Counted from the stretch's first letter, positions 29,568 through 40,424 are shown. The stretch is 64,000 nt of DNA from an uncultured Rhizobiaceae group bacterium (GCA_938044775.1 CALIOE010000005.1:1-64000); one strand, 5' to 3'. Notes: generated from the letters alone by a model not told the origin. Made by a program: numbers and translations.

Positions 29568-30341
29568 ATGGCGCATGAAACGATCAAAGTAGAGACCAAT
29601 GGGCGGGTTGGTGTGATCACATTACATCGACCCAAGGCACTCAACGCGCTGAACACGGCGCTGATGAAAGAGGTTGTTGAGGCCGCCCAGGCCTTTGACG
29701 CCAACGCCAATGTGGGCTGCATCATCATTACGGGTTCAGAAAAAGCCTTCGCTGCAGGAGCCGACATCAAGGAAATGCAGCCGCTTGATTATGTCAGCGC
29801 CTACAACCAGGATTTTTTTGCAGGATGGGATGATCTTTCGCGGGTGCGCAAGCCGATCCTGGCTGCAGTGGCCGGCTATGCTCTGGGAGGCGGGTGCGAA
29901 CTGGCGATGATTTGCGACTTTATCATTGCGGCAGATACAGCAAAATTCGGGCAACCTGAGATCACCCTTGGTGTCATGCCGGGTATGGGAGGTTCGCAAC
30001 GGCTGACCCGCTTTGTCGGTAAGTCAAAAGCGATGGACATGTGCCTCACCGGCCGCATGATGGACGCCGAAGAAGCTGAACGCTGCGGCCTCGTATCTCG
30101 CGTCGTGCCGGCAAACGACCTTCTCGAGACGGCGCTGGAAGCGGCGGTCAAGATTGCAGATTTCTCACAGCCTTCTGTTGCCATGACCAAAGAGAGCGTG
30201 AACCGCTCCTACGAAACGACTTTGCAGGAGGGCGTGCGCTTTGAACGCCGGCTTTTTCATGCATTGTTTACCACTGAGGATCAGGACGAGGGCATGAAGG
30301 CCTTTATCGAGAAGCGTTCACCACAATTCCGGAACAAGTAG
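29568..30341 (+). CDS. enoyl-CoA hydratase
   Basis: [47 protein letters not shown]. Confidence 0.95.
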   Translation: MAHETIKVETNGRVGVITLHRPKALNALNTALMKEVVEAAQAFDANANVGCIIITGSEKAFAAGADIKEMQPLDYVSAYNQDFFAGWDDLSRVRKPILAAVAGYALGGGCELAMICDFIIAADTAKFGQPEITLGVMPGMGGSQRLTRFVGKSKAMDMCLTGRMMDAEEAERCGLVSRVVPANDLLETALEAAVKIADFSQPSVAMTKESVNRSYETTLQEGVRFERRLFHALFTTEDQDEGMKAFIEKRSPQFRNK

Positions 30342-30376
30342 AACGCGTAATAATTGAACGTGCCGGCAGTATTTGG

Positions 30377-30405
30377 TTGACACTTTTCAAGGTGCGGTCT
30401 AAATC
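30377..30405 (+). promoter_or_regulatory. sigma70-type promoter for rpsT (TTGACA-17-TAAATC)
   Basis: Perfect -35 TTGACA, 17-bp spacer, -10-like TAAATC, about 130 bp upstream of rpsT. Confidence 0.65.
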
Positions 30406-30532
30406 CGCCTCAAGAGCGGCTTTCCTTGGATTGCCGCCGCTTTTGTTTGGGCCTGCCGATCTCTCTTCAGGATGGTGGTTCCGCCCAAAAAAGCGATCAG
30501 CAAAGTCAAAATGACAGACGAAAGGGCTTTTT

Positions 30533-30799
30533 ATGGCCAACACGACTTCGGCAAAGAAAGCCACGCGCAAAATGGCGCGGAAAACAGCGATCAACAAATC
30601 CCGCCGTACCTATTTGCGCGGCAACTTGCGGGCATTGGAAGAGGCCATTGCAAGTGGTGACAAAGCTGCAGCTGCCGAGCAGTTCAAACTGGTGCAGCCG
30701 ATTGTCATGAAGTCGGCGAGCAAAGGCATCATTCACAAGAACACCGCTTCACGGAAGGTCTCACGCCTGTCAGCCCGAGTGAAGGCACTTGGCGCCTGA
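30533..30799 (+). CDS. rpsT: 30S ribosomal protein S20
   Basis: [29 protein letters not shown]. Confidence 0.97.
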   Translation: MANTTSAKKATRKMARKTAINKSRRTYLRGNLRALEEAIASGDKAAAAEQFKLVQPIVMKSASKGIIHKNTASRKVSRLSARVKALGA

Positions 30800-30858
30800 T
30801 TTCCGCTGCGATGGTCCTGCGGACTGTGGCTGCCGGTAACAATTAGTGGTCGATTGAA

Positions 30859-30890
30859 ACCCGCCCGGATATCCGAGGCGGGTTTTTTGT
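30859..30890 (+). terminator. Rho-independent terminator after rpsT
   Basis: acccgcc...ggcgggt stem followed by T-tract. Confidence 0.85.
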
Positions 30891-31521
30891 TGCAGAGCAC
30901 AAAATTGTTGATCGTCCAATGCACCGGTTGGCCGACCCTGACTGGCGAACAGTTCCAAATAGTGGACTCGCGACGCCAAAATAGCTCTGATCAATATGAC
31001 ATTTTCATGGCAAAAATAATCGTTATATTTCAGAGACTTAAAGAGTAGTACAGAAACCCTGCCGTGTCGTAAACCAACCTTGCTTGTGCAATATGCGAGT
31101 CAAGAGGGTGCCAGGCGTTAATTTTTTTTGCCCGTCCCCATCCGGCATTGGCAGGGCTATTTGGGATTTGAATCGGACTGATTCATAAGCCTTTTTCAAC
31201 CCTGTTTTTTTTGCGACACACCCAAATTTTTTTATTTTGCGGCAACGAGAGACGGAATCTCCGCTGTACCGCCTTGTGTGCCCAAATGGCGCTGTGTATG
31301 TTCCTCGGCGAGAGCCGTATGGGGCTGAGACGCCAGAGTTTTTAAGGTGTTTGGCCTTCGTAAGGGGACTGTCAGCATATTTATTCGTGTTGTCTGATGT
31401 AACGAGTTTTACGGCTTTCTGCCGATTCTGATGCGACGCAAGTTGTACCAGTTGGGTGGGGCTCTCAAATGGGTAGACAGCTTGGCTTCGAAACATCCGT
31501 TTCGGGCAACACTAGAGGTTT

Positions 31522-31953
31522 GTGATGACATATGGCGGTGACGTTTCGCCCAACGAATGTTGGGAGATGTTGCAGGCGGAGAAATCCTCCGTCCTCGTCG
31601 ATGTCCGAACACGGGCCGAGTGGGCTTTTGTCGGCACGCCTGTTTTGACGGACGGCAATGCGATGTTCATGCCGCTCGAATGGCAGGCATATCCGACAAT
31701 GGAAGTCGATCCAGAATTTGTACAGAAACTGGTTTCCGGGTTGGAGAACCGGGGACTGGGAAAGGACACCAAGATCTGCTTTCTGTGCCGCTCCGGCGTG
31801 CGCAGTCTCGCAGCGGCTAACGCCGTTGCAGCCGTTGGATACGCCAACACGTTTAACGTGACCGGTGGCTTCGAGGGTGACGCAGACGAAAACGGTCACA
31901 GGGGAAACCGGAACGGATGGAAATTCGACGGTTTGCCCTGGCGACAACAATAA
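31522..31953 (+). CDS. rhodanese-like domain protein
   Basis: LVDVRTRAEWAFVGTP...ICFLCRSGVRSLAAA (active-site CRSGVRS). Confidence 0.92.
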   Translation: MMTYGGDVSPNECWEMLQAEKSSVLVDVRTRAEWAFVGTPVLTDGNAMFMPLEWQAYPTMEVDPEFVQKLVSGLENRGLGKDTKICFLCRSGVRSLAAANAVAAVGYANTFNVTGGFEGDADENGHRGNRNGWKFDGLPWRQQ

Positions 31954-32003
31954 GGCCCTAAGGGCAATTAAGGTCGAAGTCTGATCAACAGGCACGGCAC
32001 CAT

Positions 32004-32024
32004 AAAAAAGGCGCGAAGCGCCAC
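32004..32024 (-). terminator. intrinsic terminator oriented leftward upstream of dnaA
   Basis: On the minus strand reads GGCGC-TTC-GCGCC-TTTTTT. Confidence 0.5.
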
Positions 32025-32066
32025 TGCGGGTCGGGCCGATCGGTTCGACAGCTACAGGAGAGAAAA

Positions 32067-32144
32067 ATGAACATGTCTATGTGCGACACATCTATCCCGA
32101 GACTTTCTTCCCCGCTCCTGCCTTTTACAATCCGTCACGAATAG
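32067..32144 (+). CDS. 25-aa candidate leader ORF upstream of dnaA (MNMSMCDTSIPRLSSPLLPFTIRHE)
   Basis: AGGAG-like SD 6-7 nt upstream of ATG; stops 103 bp before the dnaA start. Confidence 0.35.
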   Translation: MNMSMCDTSIPRLSSPLLPFTIRHE

Positions 32145-32247
32145 AGATTCCATCGCGCGCGATACGCACCCTGGGCCGAGCACAAATTCGGTTCAGCTGG
32201 TGTTGAATTTCGCATGATGAACAGCGCGGTTCAAACGGACCGTTGGC

Positions 32248-34002
32248 ATGGAATACTCTTACTCATATGGCGGGCAAATGATGGGCACACAAAGCGGCAA
32301 GATTAGTGGACAGGCAGAATCAAAATCGGGAACAGCTGCTGTTCCCTCATCCGGAGACCAAAGACCAGCAGGGCGGTTCGGAACGGGGAAGGTTCCGGCA
32401 AGGATTGCAAGAACTCCGGTTCAAAACGGCGTAGATAAATCTCAGCTGCCGGCCAAACCGGCCCAGGTCGGGCCAACCATATCGCCGAAGGAACTTCAGA
32501 AGTGGGAACGCGTTCAGGCGCAATTGCGTGCCAGACTTGGCAACGAATCCTTCGACAGCTGGTTCGGGCGCTGTCGCCTTGAAACGGTTTCCAAGAGTCA
32601 GATTCTGGTTTCTGTTCCGACTCAGTTTCTGCGCAACTGGATTAAGACTCATTATCGCAAGATCTTGCTCGAGCTCTGGCAAAAGCAGCTGGCAGACATT
32701 CTGACCGTTGACGTAATTGTGCGCAGTGCCGTGCGGGCGGCCAATGTTGCAGAGCCCGAGGACACGACCGATGCCAGCGGTCAGGCAACGACCCAGCGTA
32801 CCATGCTGCCGCGTTCACAAGCCGGCGACGGCGGCGCGTATTCGCCACGTCCCCATGTTCCAGGAATGATCGGCAAACCCATCGGATCAGCAATGCCGGC
32901 ACCTGGAATGCCACGTGGCATGGCCGACATATCGACAGTTGGGTTTGCCGGGTCACCGCTGGATCCGACCTTCACCTTCTCCACATTTGTCGAAGGCGCT
33001 TCCAACCGCATGGCCTGTGCGGCGGCGCGGTCGGTTGCAGAGGCTGATGGCGCGGCAATGCGGCGATTCAATCCGCTTTTCATCCATGCATCGGTGGGGC
33101 TTGGCAAGACCCATCTGCTCCAGGCGATTGCCTGGGCCGCCAACGAGCGCAATCATGGAGTAAAGATTCTCTATCTTACCGCCGAGTATTTCATGTGGCG
33201 CTTCGCCAGTGCCATTCGTGATCAGGCGGCGTTGTCATTCAAAGAATCGCTGAGGGACATTGACCTTCTGCTGATCGACGACATGCAGTTTTTGCAGGGC
33301 AAGGCGATCCAGCAGGAATTCTGTCATCTGCTCAATGCGCTTATTGACAGCGCCAAACAGGTTGTCGTTGCGGCGGATCGTCCGCCTGCGGAACTTGAAT
33401 CCCTGGATGCGCGGGTGCGTTCCCGGCTGCAGGGTGGTGTTGCTCTTGAAGTGAAGTCGCCGGAGCTGACGATGCGCCGCGAGATGCTGGAATTGCGCTG
33501 CCGCGAGGCCCAGCGTGATGATCCCAATCTCGACATAGCTCCCGGTGTCCTGGACTTTGTCGCCGCCAAAGTGTCTTCATCCGGCCGCGACGTTGAAGGG
33601 GCGTTCAACCAGCTGCTGGTTCAGCATCGTTTTTCTGAAGGTCCGGTCAATATGGATGCTGTCGAGAAGATGCTTGGCCACCTGGTCCAGGCCAGCGAGC
33701 AGCGCAGGGTACGTGTAGAAGACATTCAGAAGGTCGTTTCACGCCACTACAACGTGTCCAAGAACGATTTGCTCTCCAACCGCCGAACCCGGGTAATTGT
33801 GCGGCCACGCCAGATTGCCATGTATCTGTCAAAGATTCTGACTCCACGCTCGCTTCCCGAGATTGGTCGCCGGTTTGGCGGGCGCGATCACACGACGGTT
33901 CTGCATGCCGTTCGCAAGATCGAAGGCATGTTGAAAGAGGACCCGAAACTGGCTCAGGAAATCGAGCTGCTGAAACGGTTGATCAACGATATGGGGCAGT
34001 AA
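32248..34002 (+). CDS. dnaA: chromosomal replication initiator protein
   Basis: [42 protein letters not shown]-terminal [16 protein letters not shown]. Confidence 0.97.
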   Translation: MEYSYSYGGQMMGTQSGKISGQAESKSGTAAVPSSGDQRPAGRFGTGKVPARIARTPVQNGVDKSQLPAKPAQVGPTISPKELQKWERVQAQLRARLGNESFDSWFGRCRLETVSKSQILVSVPTQFLRNWIKTHYRKILLELWQKQLADILTVDVIVRSAVRAANVAEPEDTTDASGQATTQRTMLPRSQAGDGGAYSPRPHVPGMIGKPIGSAMPAPGMPRGMADISTVGFAGSPLDPTFTFSTFVEGASNRMACAAARSVAEADGAAMRRFNPLFIHASVGLGKTHLLQAIAWAANERNHGVKILYLTAEYFMWRFASAIRDQAALSFKESLRDIDLLLIDDMQFLQGKAIQQEFCHLLNALIDSAKQVVVAADRPPAELESLDARVRSRLQGGVALEVKSPELTMRREMLELRCREAQRDDPNLDIAPGVLDFVAAKVSSSGRDVEGAFNQLLVQHRFSEGPVNMDAVEKMLGHLVQASEQRRVRVEDIQKVVSRHYNVSKNDLLSNRRTRVIVRPRQIAMYLSKILTPRSLPEIGRRFGGRDHTTVLHAVRKIEGMLKEDPKLAQEIELLKRLINDMGQ

Positions 34003-34140
34003 GAACGGTTCGTGCCGAGGATCAGGTCCGGCGGGCCTGACCTCACCGGACAGGACATTCTGCGAACTTGAACAAAAGCGGTATTGCTGCGATCCTGATG
34101 CGACATTGCGCACATCCGTTGCGGCGAGGGCCCGGCACCC

Positions 34141-35067
34141 ATGACCACCCATCTTTATACCCACGATGTTTTCACAGATCATCTGACACCAGACGGACAC
34201 CCCGAACGGCCTGACCGAATGCGTGCTGTTGCCAAGGCCCTTAGTGGTGCAACATTCGATTCCCTGGTGCGGCTCAATACGAAAGCAGCCGACGAAGCCA
34301 CTTTTCTCTATGCCCATCCGGAATCCTATGTGGACGGATTGCGCAGTCAGGTGCCGGAAGAGGGCCAGGTGCGCATCGATCCGGATACTGTCATGAGCCC
34401 AAAGACCTGGGATTGCGTGCGCCAGGCGGTGGGCGGCGGCCTGGCTGCTGTCGATGCTGTGTTTTCCGGGCAGGCGGACAACGCATTTCTGTGTGCCCGA
34501 CCGCCAGGTCACCATGCTGAAAAAGTCACCGCTATGGGTTTCTGCTTTCTCAACACCGCGGCGATTATGGCGCGGCATGCCCAAAAACAACACGGTGTCG
34601 AAAAAGTCGCCATCGTGGATTGGGATGTGCATCACGGCAACGGCACCCAGGACATCTTCTGGGGCGACGCTTCGGTTGCTTATTGCTCAACTCACCAAAT
34701 GCCGCTGTTTCCAGGGTCCGGCGACAAAAACGAAACCGGTAAGGGCAACATCACCAACGCGCCTTTGTCGCCAGGCACAGGAGGGCAGGACTTCCGCGAG
34801 GCCTTCCGCAGCCGGATATTGCCCGCATTGGAAGCCTTTGATCCGGATCTCGTCATTGTATCGGCGGGTTTCGATGCCCATCACCGGGACCCATTGGCCA
34901 ACATAAATCTCGTAGAAGACGATTTTGACTGGGCTACCGGGAAACTGATGGATGTCGCGGACCGCCATTGCGACGGACGGCTGGTCAGTCTTCTGGAAGG
35001 TGGATATGACCTTGAGGGACTGGCCACATCAGCCGCGGCACATGTAAAGCGCCTGATGAACGGATAA
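34141..35067 (+). CDS. histone deacetylase family protein
   Basis: RPPGHHAEKVTAMGFCFLNTAAI, VDWDVHHGNGTQDIFW. Confidence 0.93.
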   Translation: MTTHLYTHDVFTDHLTPDGHPERPDRMRAVAKALSGATFDSLVRLNTKAADEATFLYAHPESYVDGLRSQVPEEGQVRIDPDTVMSPKTWDCVRQAVGGGLAAVDAVFSGQADNAFLCARPPGHHAEKVTAMGFCFLNTAAIMARHAQKQHGVEKVAIVDWDVHHGNGTQDIFWGDASVAYCSTHQMPLFPGSGDKNETGKGNITNAPLSPGTGGQDFREAFRSRILPALEAFDPDLVIVSAGFDAHHRDPLANINLVEDDFDWATGKLMDVADRHCDGRLVSLLEGGYDLEGLATSAAAHVKRLMNG

Positions 35068-35133
35068 GTATTGCGATCCCTGCTGCAAGGCTTAGATGAT
35101 AGGCAACAAGCAATCGGTGTCACGGAATGGAAT

Positions 35134-35379
35134 ATGGCAGATAACAACACAGACATCACCAAACTTGGTTTTGAAGAGGCGCTGGATCAGCTTGAGAAGA
35201 TCGTCAATGATCTGGAGCGTGGCGATGTAAAGCTCGAAGAAAGCATTGCCATCTATGAGCGCGGCGAGGTGTTGAAAAAGCATTGTGCAATGTTGCTGAA
35301 GGCCGCCGAGGACAAAGTCGAGAAAATCCGGGTCGGAGCTGATGGATCAGCCAAAGGCTCGGAGCCGCTTGATGGATGA
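35134..35379 (+). CDS. xseB: exodeoxyribonuclease VII small subunit
   Basis: [34 protein letters not shown]. Confidence 0.95.
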   Translation: MADNNTDITKLGFEEALDQLEKIVNDLERGDVKLEESIAIYERGEVLKKHCAMLLKAAEDKVEKIRVGADGSAKGSEPLDG

Positions 35380-35519
35380 GTTCTGCGCATAATCTGCAGG
35401 AACACTGGTGCGGCATTGCACCCCCGGTCCTTGATTCACAGGGTTAAGTGACTAGTCTGATTTGTCTGGAGCGAAGATCAGTTTGACACTCCTGGTGAAA
35501 ATTTTCGGCTGAAACAACA

Positions 35520-37448
35520 GTGAAAGACAGTAGTGTGACAATAGAAACGCCGCTTCTCGACACGATTTCAAATCCTGCCGATTTGCGCCGGCTGAGCGAC
35601 GAAAAGCTGCCACAGGTTGCCGATGAACTGCGTTTGGAGATGATCGATGCCGTCTCGGTGACAGGTGGTCATCTTGGAGCCGGTCTGGGCGTTGTGGAAC
35701 TGACAGTTGCCCTGCATCACGTTTTCAATACCCCTCATGACCGCATCATTTGGGACGTTGGTCACCAGTGCTATCCGCATAAGATCCTCACCGGGCGCCG
35801 CAACCGTATTCGCACACTGCGCCAGAAGGATGGATTGTCCGGTTTCACCAAGCGGGCCGAAAGCGAGTATGATCCGTTTGGAGCAGCGCATTCTTCGACT
35901 TCCATATCCGCCGGTCTTGGTATGGCCGAGGCGTCGCGACTTGAGGGAGTCCAGCGCAATGTGGTGTCGATCATCGGCGATGGTTCGATCACCGCCGGCA
36001 TGGCGTATGAAGCCATGAACAATTCCGGCGGAATGGATGCCCGTCAGATAGTAATTTTGAACGACAATGACATGTCCATCGCGCCTCCCACAGGCGCAAT
36101 GAGTCACTATCTGGCGCGGCTTGTTTCCGGCAGAACCTACCGCTCGCTGCGAGAAACTGCCAAGCAGCTGAACGAAAAACTTCCGAAATTCATCGCTGAC
36201 AAGGCCCGCAAGGCTGAGGAATATGGTCGTACCTTCTGGTCCGGCGGTACCCTGTTCGAGGAACTGGGGTTCTACTATGTCGGACCGATCGATGGGCACA
36301 ATCTGGACGCTCTGCTGCCCATCTTGCGCAATGTTCGCGACAGTGAGCAGGGCCCGATTCTGGTTCACGTGATCACCGAAAAAGGCAAAGGTTATGCTCC
36401 GGCGGAAGGGGCCAGCGACAAACTCCATGCAGTGGCCAAGTTTAATGTTGTCACAGGTGAACAGGCCAAGGCCACGCCCAACGCACCTTCGTACACCAAA
36501 GTATTCGGCCAGGCCCTGGTGCAAGAGGCTCGTGAAGACGACAAGGTGGTCGCCATTACCGCAGCCATGCCAGGCGGCACGGGCATCGATATTTTTGGCG
36601 AAGTCTTTCCAGAGCGCACTTATGATGTTGGCATCGCCGAGCAGCATGGTGTTACGTTCGCGGCCGGTATGGCGACTGAAGGCTACAAACCTTTTTGCGC
36701 GATTTATTCAACTTTCCTGCAACGCGCTTACGATCAGGTCGTGCACGATGTAGCCATACAGAACCTGCCGGTACGTTTTCCCATCGATCGCGCGGGATTT
36801 GTCGGAGCTGATGGTGCAACCCATGCCGGCTCCTTCGATATAGCCTATCTGTCTTGTCTGCCGGGCTTTGTCGTGATGGCGGCATCCGACGAAGCGGAGC
36901 TGCAACATATGGTCCGCACCGCCGTGAGCTATGACGAGGGACCACTGGCCTTTCGCTATCCCCGGGGTGAAGGTGTCGGTATTGAAATGCCTGAGCGCGG
37001 CGAGGTTCTGGAAATAGGCAAGGGCCGTATTGTGCGGGAAGGCACTAAGGTTGCGCTGCTTTCGTTTGGTTCGCGGCTTGGCGATTGCCTGCTGGCCGCA
37101 GAAGAACTCGAGAGTTTTGGCCTGTCGACCACAGTTGCTGATGCCCGATTTGCCAAGCCACTCGATACCGAACTGATCGAACGGCTGGCCCGTGAGCATG
37201 AGGTGCTGATTACGATAGAGGAAGGTTCGGTCGGCGGATTTGGCTCGCATGTAATGCAGCATCTGGCGGTCAGCGGGATGCTTGATCACGGGCTTAAGAT
37301 TCGTCCGATGGTGATGCCGGATGTGTTCGTGGATCAGATGAGCCCATCACAGATGATCGAAACGGCGGGCCTGGATGCGGCGGGAATAGTGCATACGGCA
37401 TTTACCGCATTGGGACGCGAGGAAATTGAAGCACCCGCAAGAGCCTAG
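35520..37448 (+). CDS. dxs: 1-deoxy-D-xylulose-5-phosphate synthase
   Basis: [21 protein letters not shown]...[16 protein letters not shown] (GTG start). Confidence 0.97.
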   Translation: MKDSSVTIETPLLDTISNPADLRRLSDEKLPQVADELRLEMIDAVSVTGGHLGAGLGVVELTVALHHVFNTPHDRIIWDVGHQCYPHKILTGRRNRIRTLRQKDGLSGFTKRAESEYDPFGAAHSSTSISAGLGMAEASRLEGVQRNVVSIIGDGSITAGMAYEAMNNSGGMDARQIVILNDNDMSIAPPTGAMSHYLARLVSGRTYRSLRETAKQLNEKLPKFIADKARKAEEYGRTFWSGGTLFEELGFYYVGPIDGHNLDALLPILRNVRDSEQGPILVHVITEKGKGYAPAEGASDKLHAVAKFNVVTGEQAKATPNAPSYTKVFGQALVQEAREDDKVVAITAAMPGGTGIDIFGEVFPERTYDVGIAEQHGVTFAAGMATEGYKPFCAIYSTFLQRAYDQVVHDVAIQNLPVRFPIDRAGFVGADGATHAGSFDIAYLSCLPGFVVMAASDEAELQHMVRTAVSYDEGPLAFRYPRGEGVGIEMPERGEVLEIGKGRIVREGTKVALLSFGSRLGDCLLAAEELESFGLSTTVADARFAKPLDTELIERLAREHEVLITIEEGSVGGFGSHVMQHLAVSGMLDHGLKIRPMVMPDVFVDQMSPSQMIETAGLDAAGIVHTAFTALGREEIEAPARA

Positions 37449-37589
37449 TCCGACGCGCAAAGGTGCGACCGCATGATGATCGCCTGATGTGCCAACAATC
37501 ATGTGATCTCAATTGCCCGGTGTCGCATTGGAATTGCGCATCAAAGCTTTATATCTAGCTCAAAACACCACATTGCCGGTACAGATGTC

Positions 37590-38198
37590 ATGAACGCCAT
37601 TCGCCTCGCCCTCTGGACCGCCGTTTTTCTGCTCGGCGGATTTCTAGCCTATGCAACTCTGACATGGACGATGCAGACTCGAGGGCAGAGTGGTGTCGAA
37701 ATGGCGCGCGCTGAGGTGGGCGGCGCATTTACCGCCGTGCGTGCAAACGGCCAGTCCATCACTCAAGATGACATGAAGGGCCGTCCCCATGCTCTGTTCT
37801 TCGGCTTTACGCATTGTCCGGATGTCTGTCCGACAACGCTATACGAGGCGACTTTGTGGTTGAAGGGGCTTGGCGCGCAGGGCAATGAACTGGATGTCTA
37901 TTTTGTTACCGTCGACCCTGAGCGCGACACACCAGAAACACTGGCGCAGTACCTTTCGGCTTTCGATAAGCGCATAGAGGGAGTCACCGGCACGCCGGAG
38001 CAGATCGAGAAACTGGTCAAAGCCTGGCGTGTCTATGCCGAGAAGGTGCCTACAGAAGGCGATGACTACACGATGAACCACACGGCCACTACGTACCTGA
38101 TGGATGCCGAAGGAGAGTTTTTTGGCACGATTGCCTATGGTGAGAACAGCGATGCCGCCCAGGCCAAACTGAAAAGGCTGCTCGCAAAAAAGGGTTGA
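37590..38198 (+). CDS. SCO1/SenC family protein
   Basis: FFGFTHCPDVCPTTLYE copper-binding motif; N-terminal TM; start set at MNAIRL. Confidence 0.92.
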   Translation: MNAIRLALWTAVFLLGGFLAYATLTWTMQTRGQSGVEMARAEVGGAFTAVRANGQSITQDDMKGRPHALFFGFTHCPDVCPTTLYEATLWLKGLGAQGNELDVYFVTVDPERDTPETLAQYLSAFDKRIEGVTGTPEQIEKLVKAWRVYAEKVPTEGDDYTMNHTATTYLMDAEGEFFGTIAYGENSDAAQAKLKRLLAKKG

Positions 38199-38200
38199 TG

Positions 38201-38335
38201 ATGAGCACCATGGGAAAATCAATCGCGATTGCGGCATTCGGCGCTTTGATCGGTGCATCCATTTTCGCGTGGACAGAATTCGGAAACGGAGTCTACGTTG
38301 CTTATCTGGCTGGCGCAGTTATGCGCTGTTTTTAG
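38201..38335 (+). CDS. 44-aa small membrane protein, not in supplied ORF track
   Basis: MSTMGKSIAIAAFGALIGASIFAWTEFGNGVYVAYLAGAVMRCF; ATGs overlap/abut the sco1 stop codon. Confidence 0.55.
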   Translation: MSTMGKSIAIAAFGALIGASIFAWTEFGNGVYVAYLAGAVMRCF

Positions 38336-38355
38336 ATCACTAGAGAGACAACTTT

Positions 38356-38646
38356 ATGCCAAAAGGATACTGGATCGCACGCGTCGATGTTGAGAACGCT
38401 GAACGCTACCCGGACTATGTCAGCATGGCGAAGCCTGCATTCGAACGTTTCGGTGCAAAGTTTTTGGCCCGGGGTGGCGAAGTCCACTCGCTGGAAGGCC
38501 GCAACCGGGCCCGCAACGTGGTCATCGAGTTTGCCACCGTCCAGGACGCGCTCGATTGCTACAATTCCACTGAATATCAGGCCGCAAAGGCCATAAGACT
38601 GACCGCAGCGTCATCTGAACTCATCGTGACAGAAGGCATTGAATGA
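38356..38646 (+). CDS. DUF1330 family protein, copy 1
   Basis: MPKGYWIARVDVENAERYPDYVSMA...NVVIEF. Confidence 0.88.
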   Translation: MPKGYWIARVDVENAERYPDYVSMAKPAFERFGAKFLARGGEVHSLEGRNRARNVVIEFATVQDALDCYNSTEYQAAKAIRLTAASSELIVTEGIE

Positions 38647-38942
38647 TGGCTAAGGGATACTGGATTGGTCGGATCGACGTCCACGACCTTGAAGCATACA
38701 AGAAATATGTTGCAGCTAACGCCGCGGTGTTTGCCAAATTTGGAGGCAGGTTTTTGGTTCGCGGTGGTCGTTTTGAAAACCCGGAAGGAACATCTCGATC
38801 GCGCAACGTTGTGCTGGAATTCGATTCCTACGACCAGGCCGTTGCCTGCTACCATTCTGACGATTATCAAGCTGTTATGGCCCTGCGCAGTTCAAATGCT
38901 GTGGCGGAAGGCGATATGGTCATCGTTGAAGGCTACGAATAA
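38643..38942 (+). CDS. DUF1330 family protein, copy 2
   Basis: MAKGYWIGRIDVHDLEAYKKYVAANA...NVVLEF; overlaps end of copy 1. Confidence 0.88.
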   Translation: MMAKGYWIGRIDVHDLEAYKKYVAANAAVFAKFGGRFLVRGGRFENPEGTSRSRNVVLEFDSYDQAVACYHSDDYQAVMALRSSNAVAEGDMVIVEGYE

Positions 38943-39067
38943 GCATTACATTACGGTAATCTACCCGAAATTGCTTGAAACGAAGCCGGTAAGCCCTACG
39001 TGATAATCAAGCGGCGGGCATGGATGCTATTGGCCGCACAACACGAGCCATATAGGGGAATGCATAC

Positions 39068-39523
39068 ATGACCAACGCTCTAATCCGTCCTGCCTGGACG
39101 CCCGTCACCATAGCAATGATGGTGCTTGGCTTCATGATCTTTTGGCCACTTGGCCTGGCCATGATTGCCTACATCATTTGGGGTGACCGACTGGATCAGT
39201 TCAAAACCGACGTGAATAAGGCCACTGACAATGTGTCGAGAGTCTTCACCAAGGGTCCGCAGTTCGGCATGCAACGCACGGGCAATGTCGCTTTTGACGA
39301 TTGGCGCGAAGCCGAGTTGAAGCGTCTGCACGAAGAACGCATGAAGCTCGATAGCATGCGCGCTGAATTCGATGATTATGCACGTGAACTGCGCCGGGCC
39401 AAGGATCAAACGGAGTTCGATTCTTTCATGTCCAGCCGTGCCAAAGAGGTTGATGGAAAATCCAAGCCGTCAAAAACCAAACGCGTCAAGAAATCCGGTG
39501 GCAAAACTGTTCCCGGTGTCTGA
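39068..39523 (+). CDS. DUF2852-like membrane protein
   Basis: PAWTPVTIAMMVLGFMIFWPLGLAMIAYIIWGDRL. Confidence 0.8.
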   Translation: MTNALIRPAWTPVTIAMMVLGFMIFWPLGLAMIAYIIWGDRLDQFKTDVNKATDNVSRVFTKGPQFGMQRTGNVAFDDWREAELKRLHEERMKLDSMRAEFDDYARELRRAKDQTEFDSFMSSRAKEVDGKSKPSKTKRVKKSGGKTVPGV

Positions 39524-39548
39524 TCTTCAGACCAGTTGAAGCGGAAGG

Positions 39549-39576
39549 AAAGGCCCGTTCTCCAGCGGGCCTTTTT
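39549..39576 (+). terminator. Rho-independent terminator
   Basis: aaggcccg-ttctccag-cgggcctttttcttt. Confidence 0.8.
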
Positions 39577-39615
39577 CTTTGCGGCAATTGTGCGCGAATC
39601 GTGTAGTTTCTCAAA

Positions 39616-40380
39616 ATGCTGTCGTTGCTGAAAAAGAGAACCGTTACTCCCGCCGGAAAAACCGAGCGCTGGACGCTGCTGGAACTTGATGGACGGATGG
39701 TCGATGTGCGCGTGGTGGAAAATCCGCGCACGACACGGTTGACCCTGCGGCTGGTACCAGCCTCGAAAAGTGGTGAGAGTCTGAAAGTGACGGTGCCACC
39801 AGGTACGCCGGAGCAAGAAGTCGATGAATTCCTGAATCGCAACAAGGCCTGGGCGGCGGCGCGTTTGGCGCGCCTGCCTGAAGTCACTCGTATCGAAGAC
39901 GGTGCTGTTATCCCGCTGCGTGGCATACCCCATCGTATCCTGCACTCCGGCAAATTTCGCGGTGTCGTATCCATCGGACGTGAGGATTACGGCCCGGTCA
40001 TCCGCGTTCATGGAGATCCATCGTTTACTGGCCGGCGTGTCGCGGATTTCCTGAAGCGTCAGGCAAAACAAGACTTGAACAGAGCCGTCGCGCATTATTC
40101 GCAAGCTCTGGGCGTGAAAGCCAAGAGCATAACCATGCGCGATACAACTTCCCGGTGGGGCTCCTGTTCCTCATCGGGCGCTTTGAATTTCTCCTGGCGT
40201 ATCGTTCTCGCCCCACCGGAAGTGTTGAACTACCTCGCGGCCCACGAAGTCGCGCATCTGAGAGAAATGAACCATTCAGATCGTTTCTGGGCACTGGTGG
40301 AAGAGGTTTGCCCGGATATGGACGTCCACAAGCAATGGCTGCGAACTCACGGTCAGAAGCTGCATGCGGTGGTCGCCTGA
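39616..40380 (+). CDS. YgjP-like M48-related metallopeptidase
   Basis: AAHEVAHLREMNHSDRFWALVE (HExxH). Confidence 0.9.
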   Translation: MLSLLKKRTVTPAGKTERWTLLELDGRMVDVRVVENPRTTRLTLRLVPASKSGESLKVTVPPGTPEQEVDEFLNRNKAWAAARLARLPEVTRIEDGAVIPLRGIPHRILHSGKFRGVVSIGREDYGPVIRVHGDPSFTGRRVADFLKRQAKQDLNRAVAHYSQALGVKAKSITMRDTTSRWGSCSSSGALNFSWRIVLAPPEVLNYLAAHEVAHLREMNHSDRFWALVEEVCPDMDVHKQWLRTHGQKLHAVVA

Positions 40381-40424
40381 GCAGAACATAGACTCTCGCC
40401 CTTTTTCATGGCACCTCCGGCTTA

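Noticed and set aside
30891-31521. Firm call of oriC next to dnaA
   Set aside because: No clear DnaA-box cluster seen by eye, and GC skew cannot be computed from this window alone.
35568-36647. 359-aa minus ORF inside dxs
   Set aside because: Fully antisense to a certain dxs gene; no family motif; typical high-GC shadow ORF.
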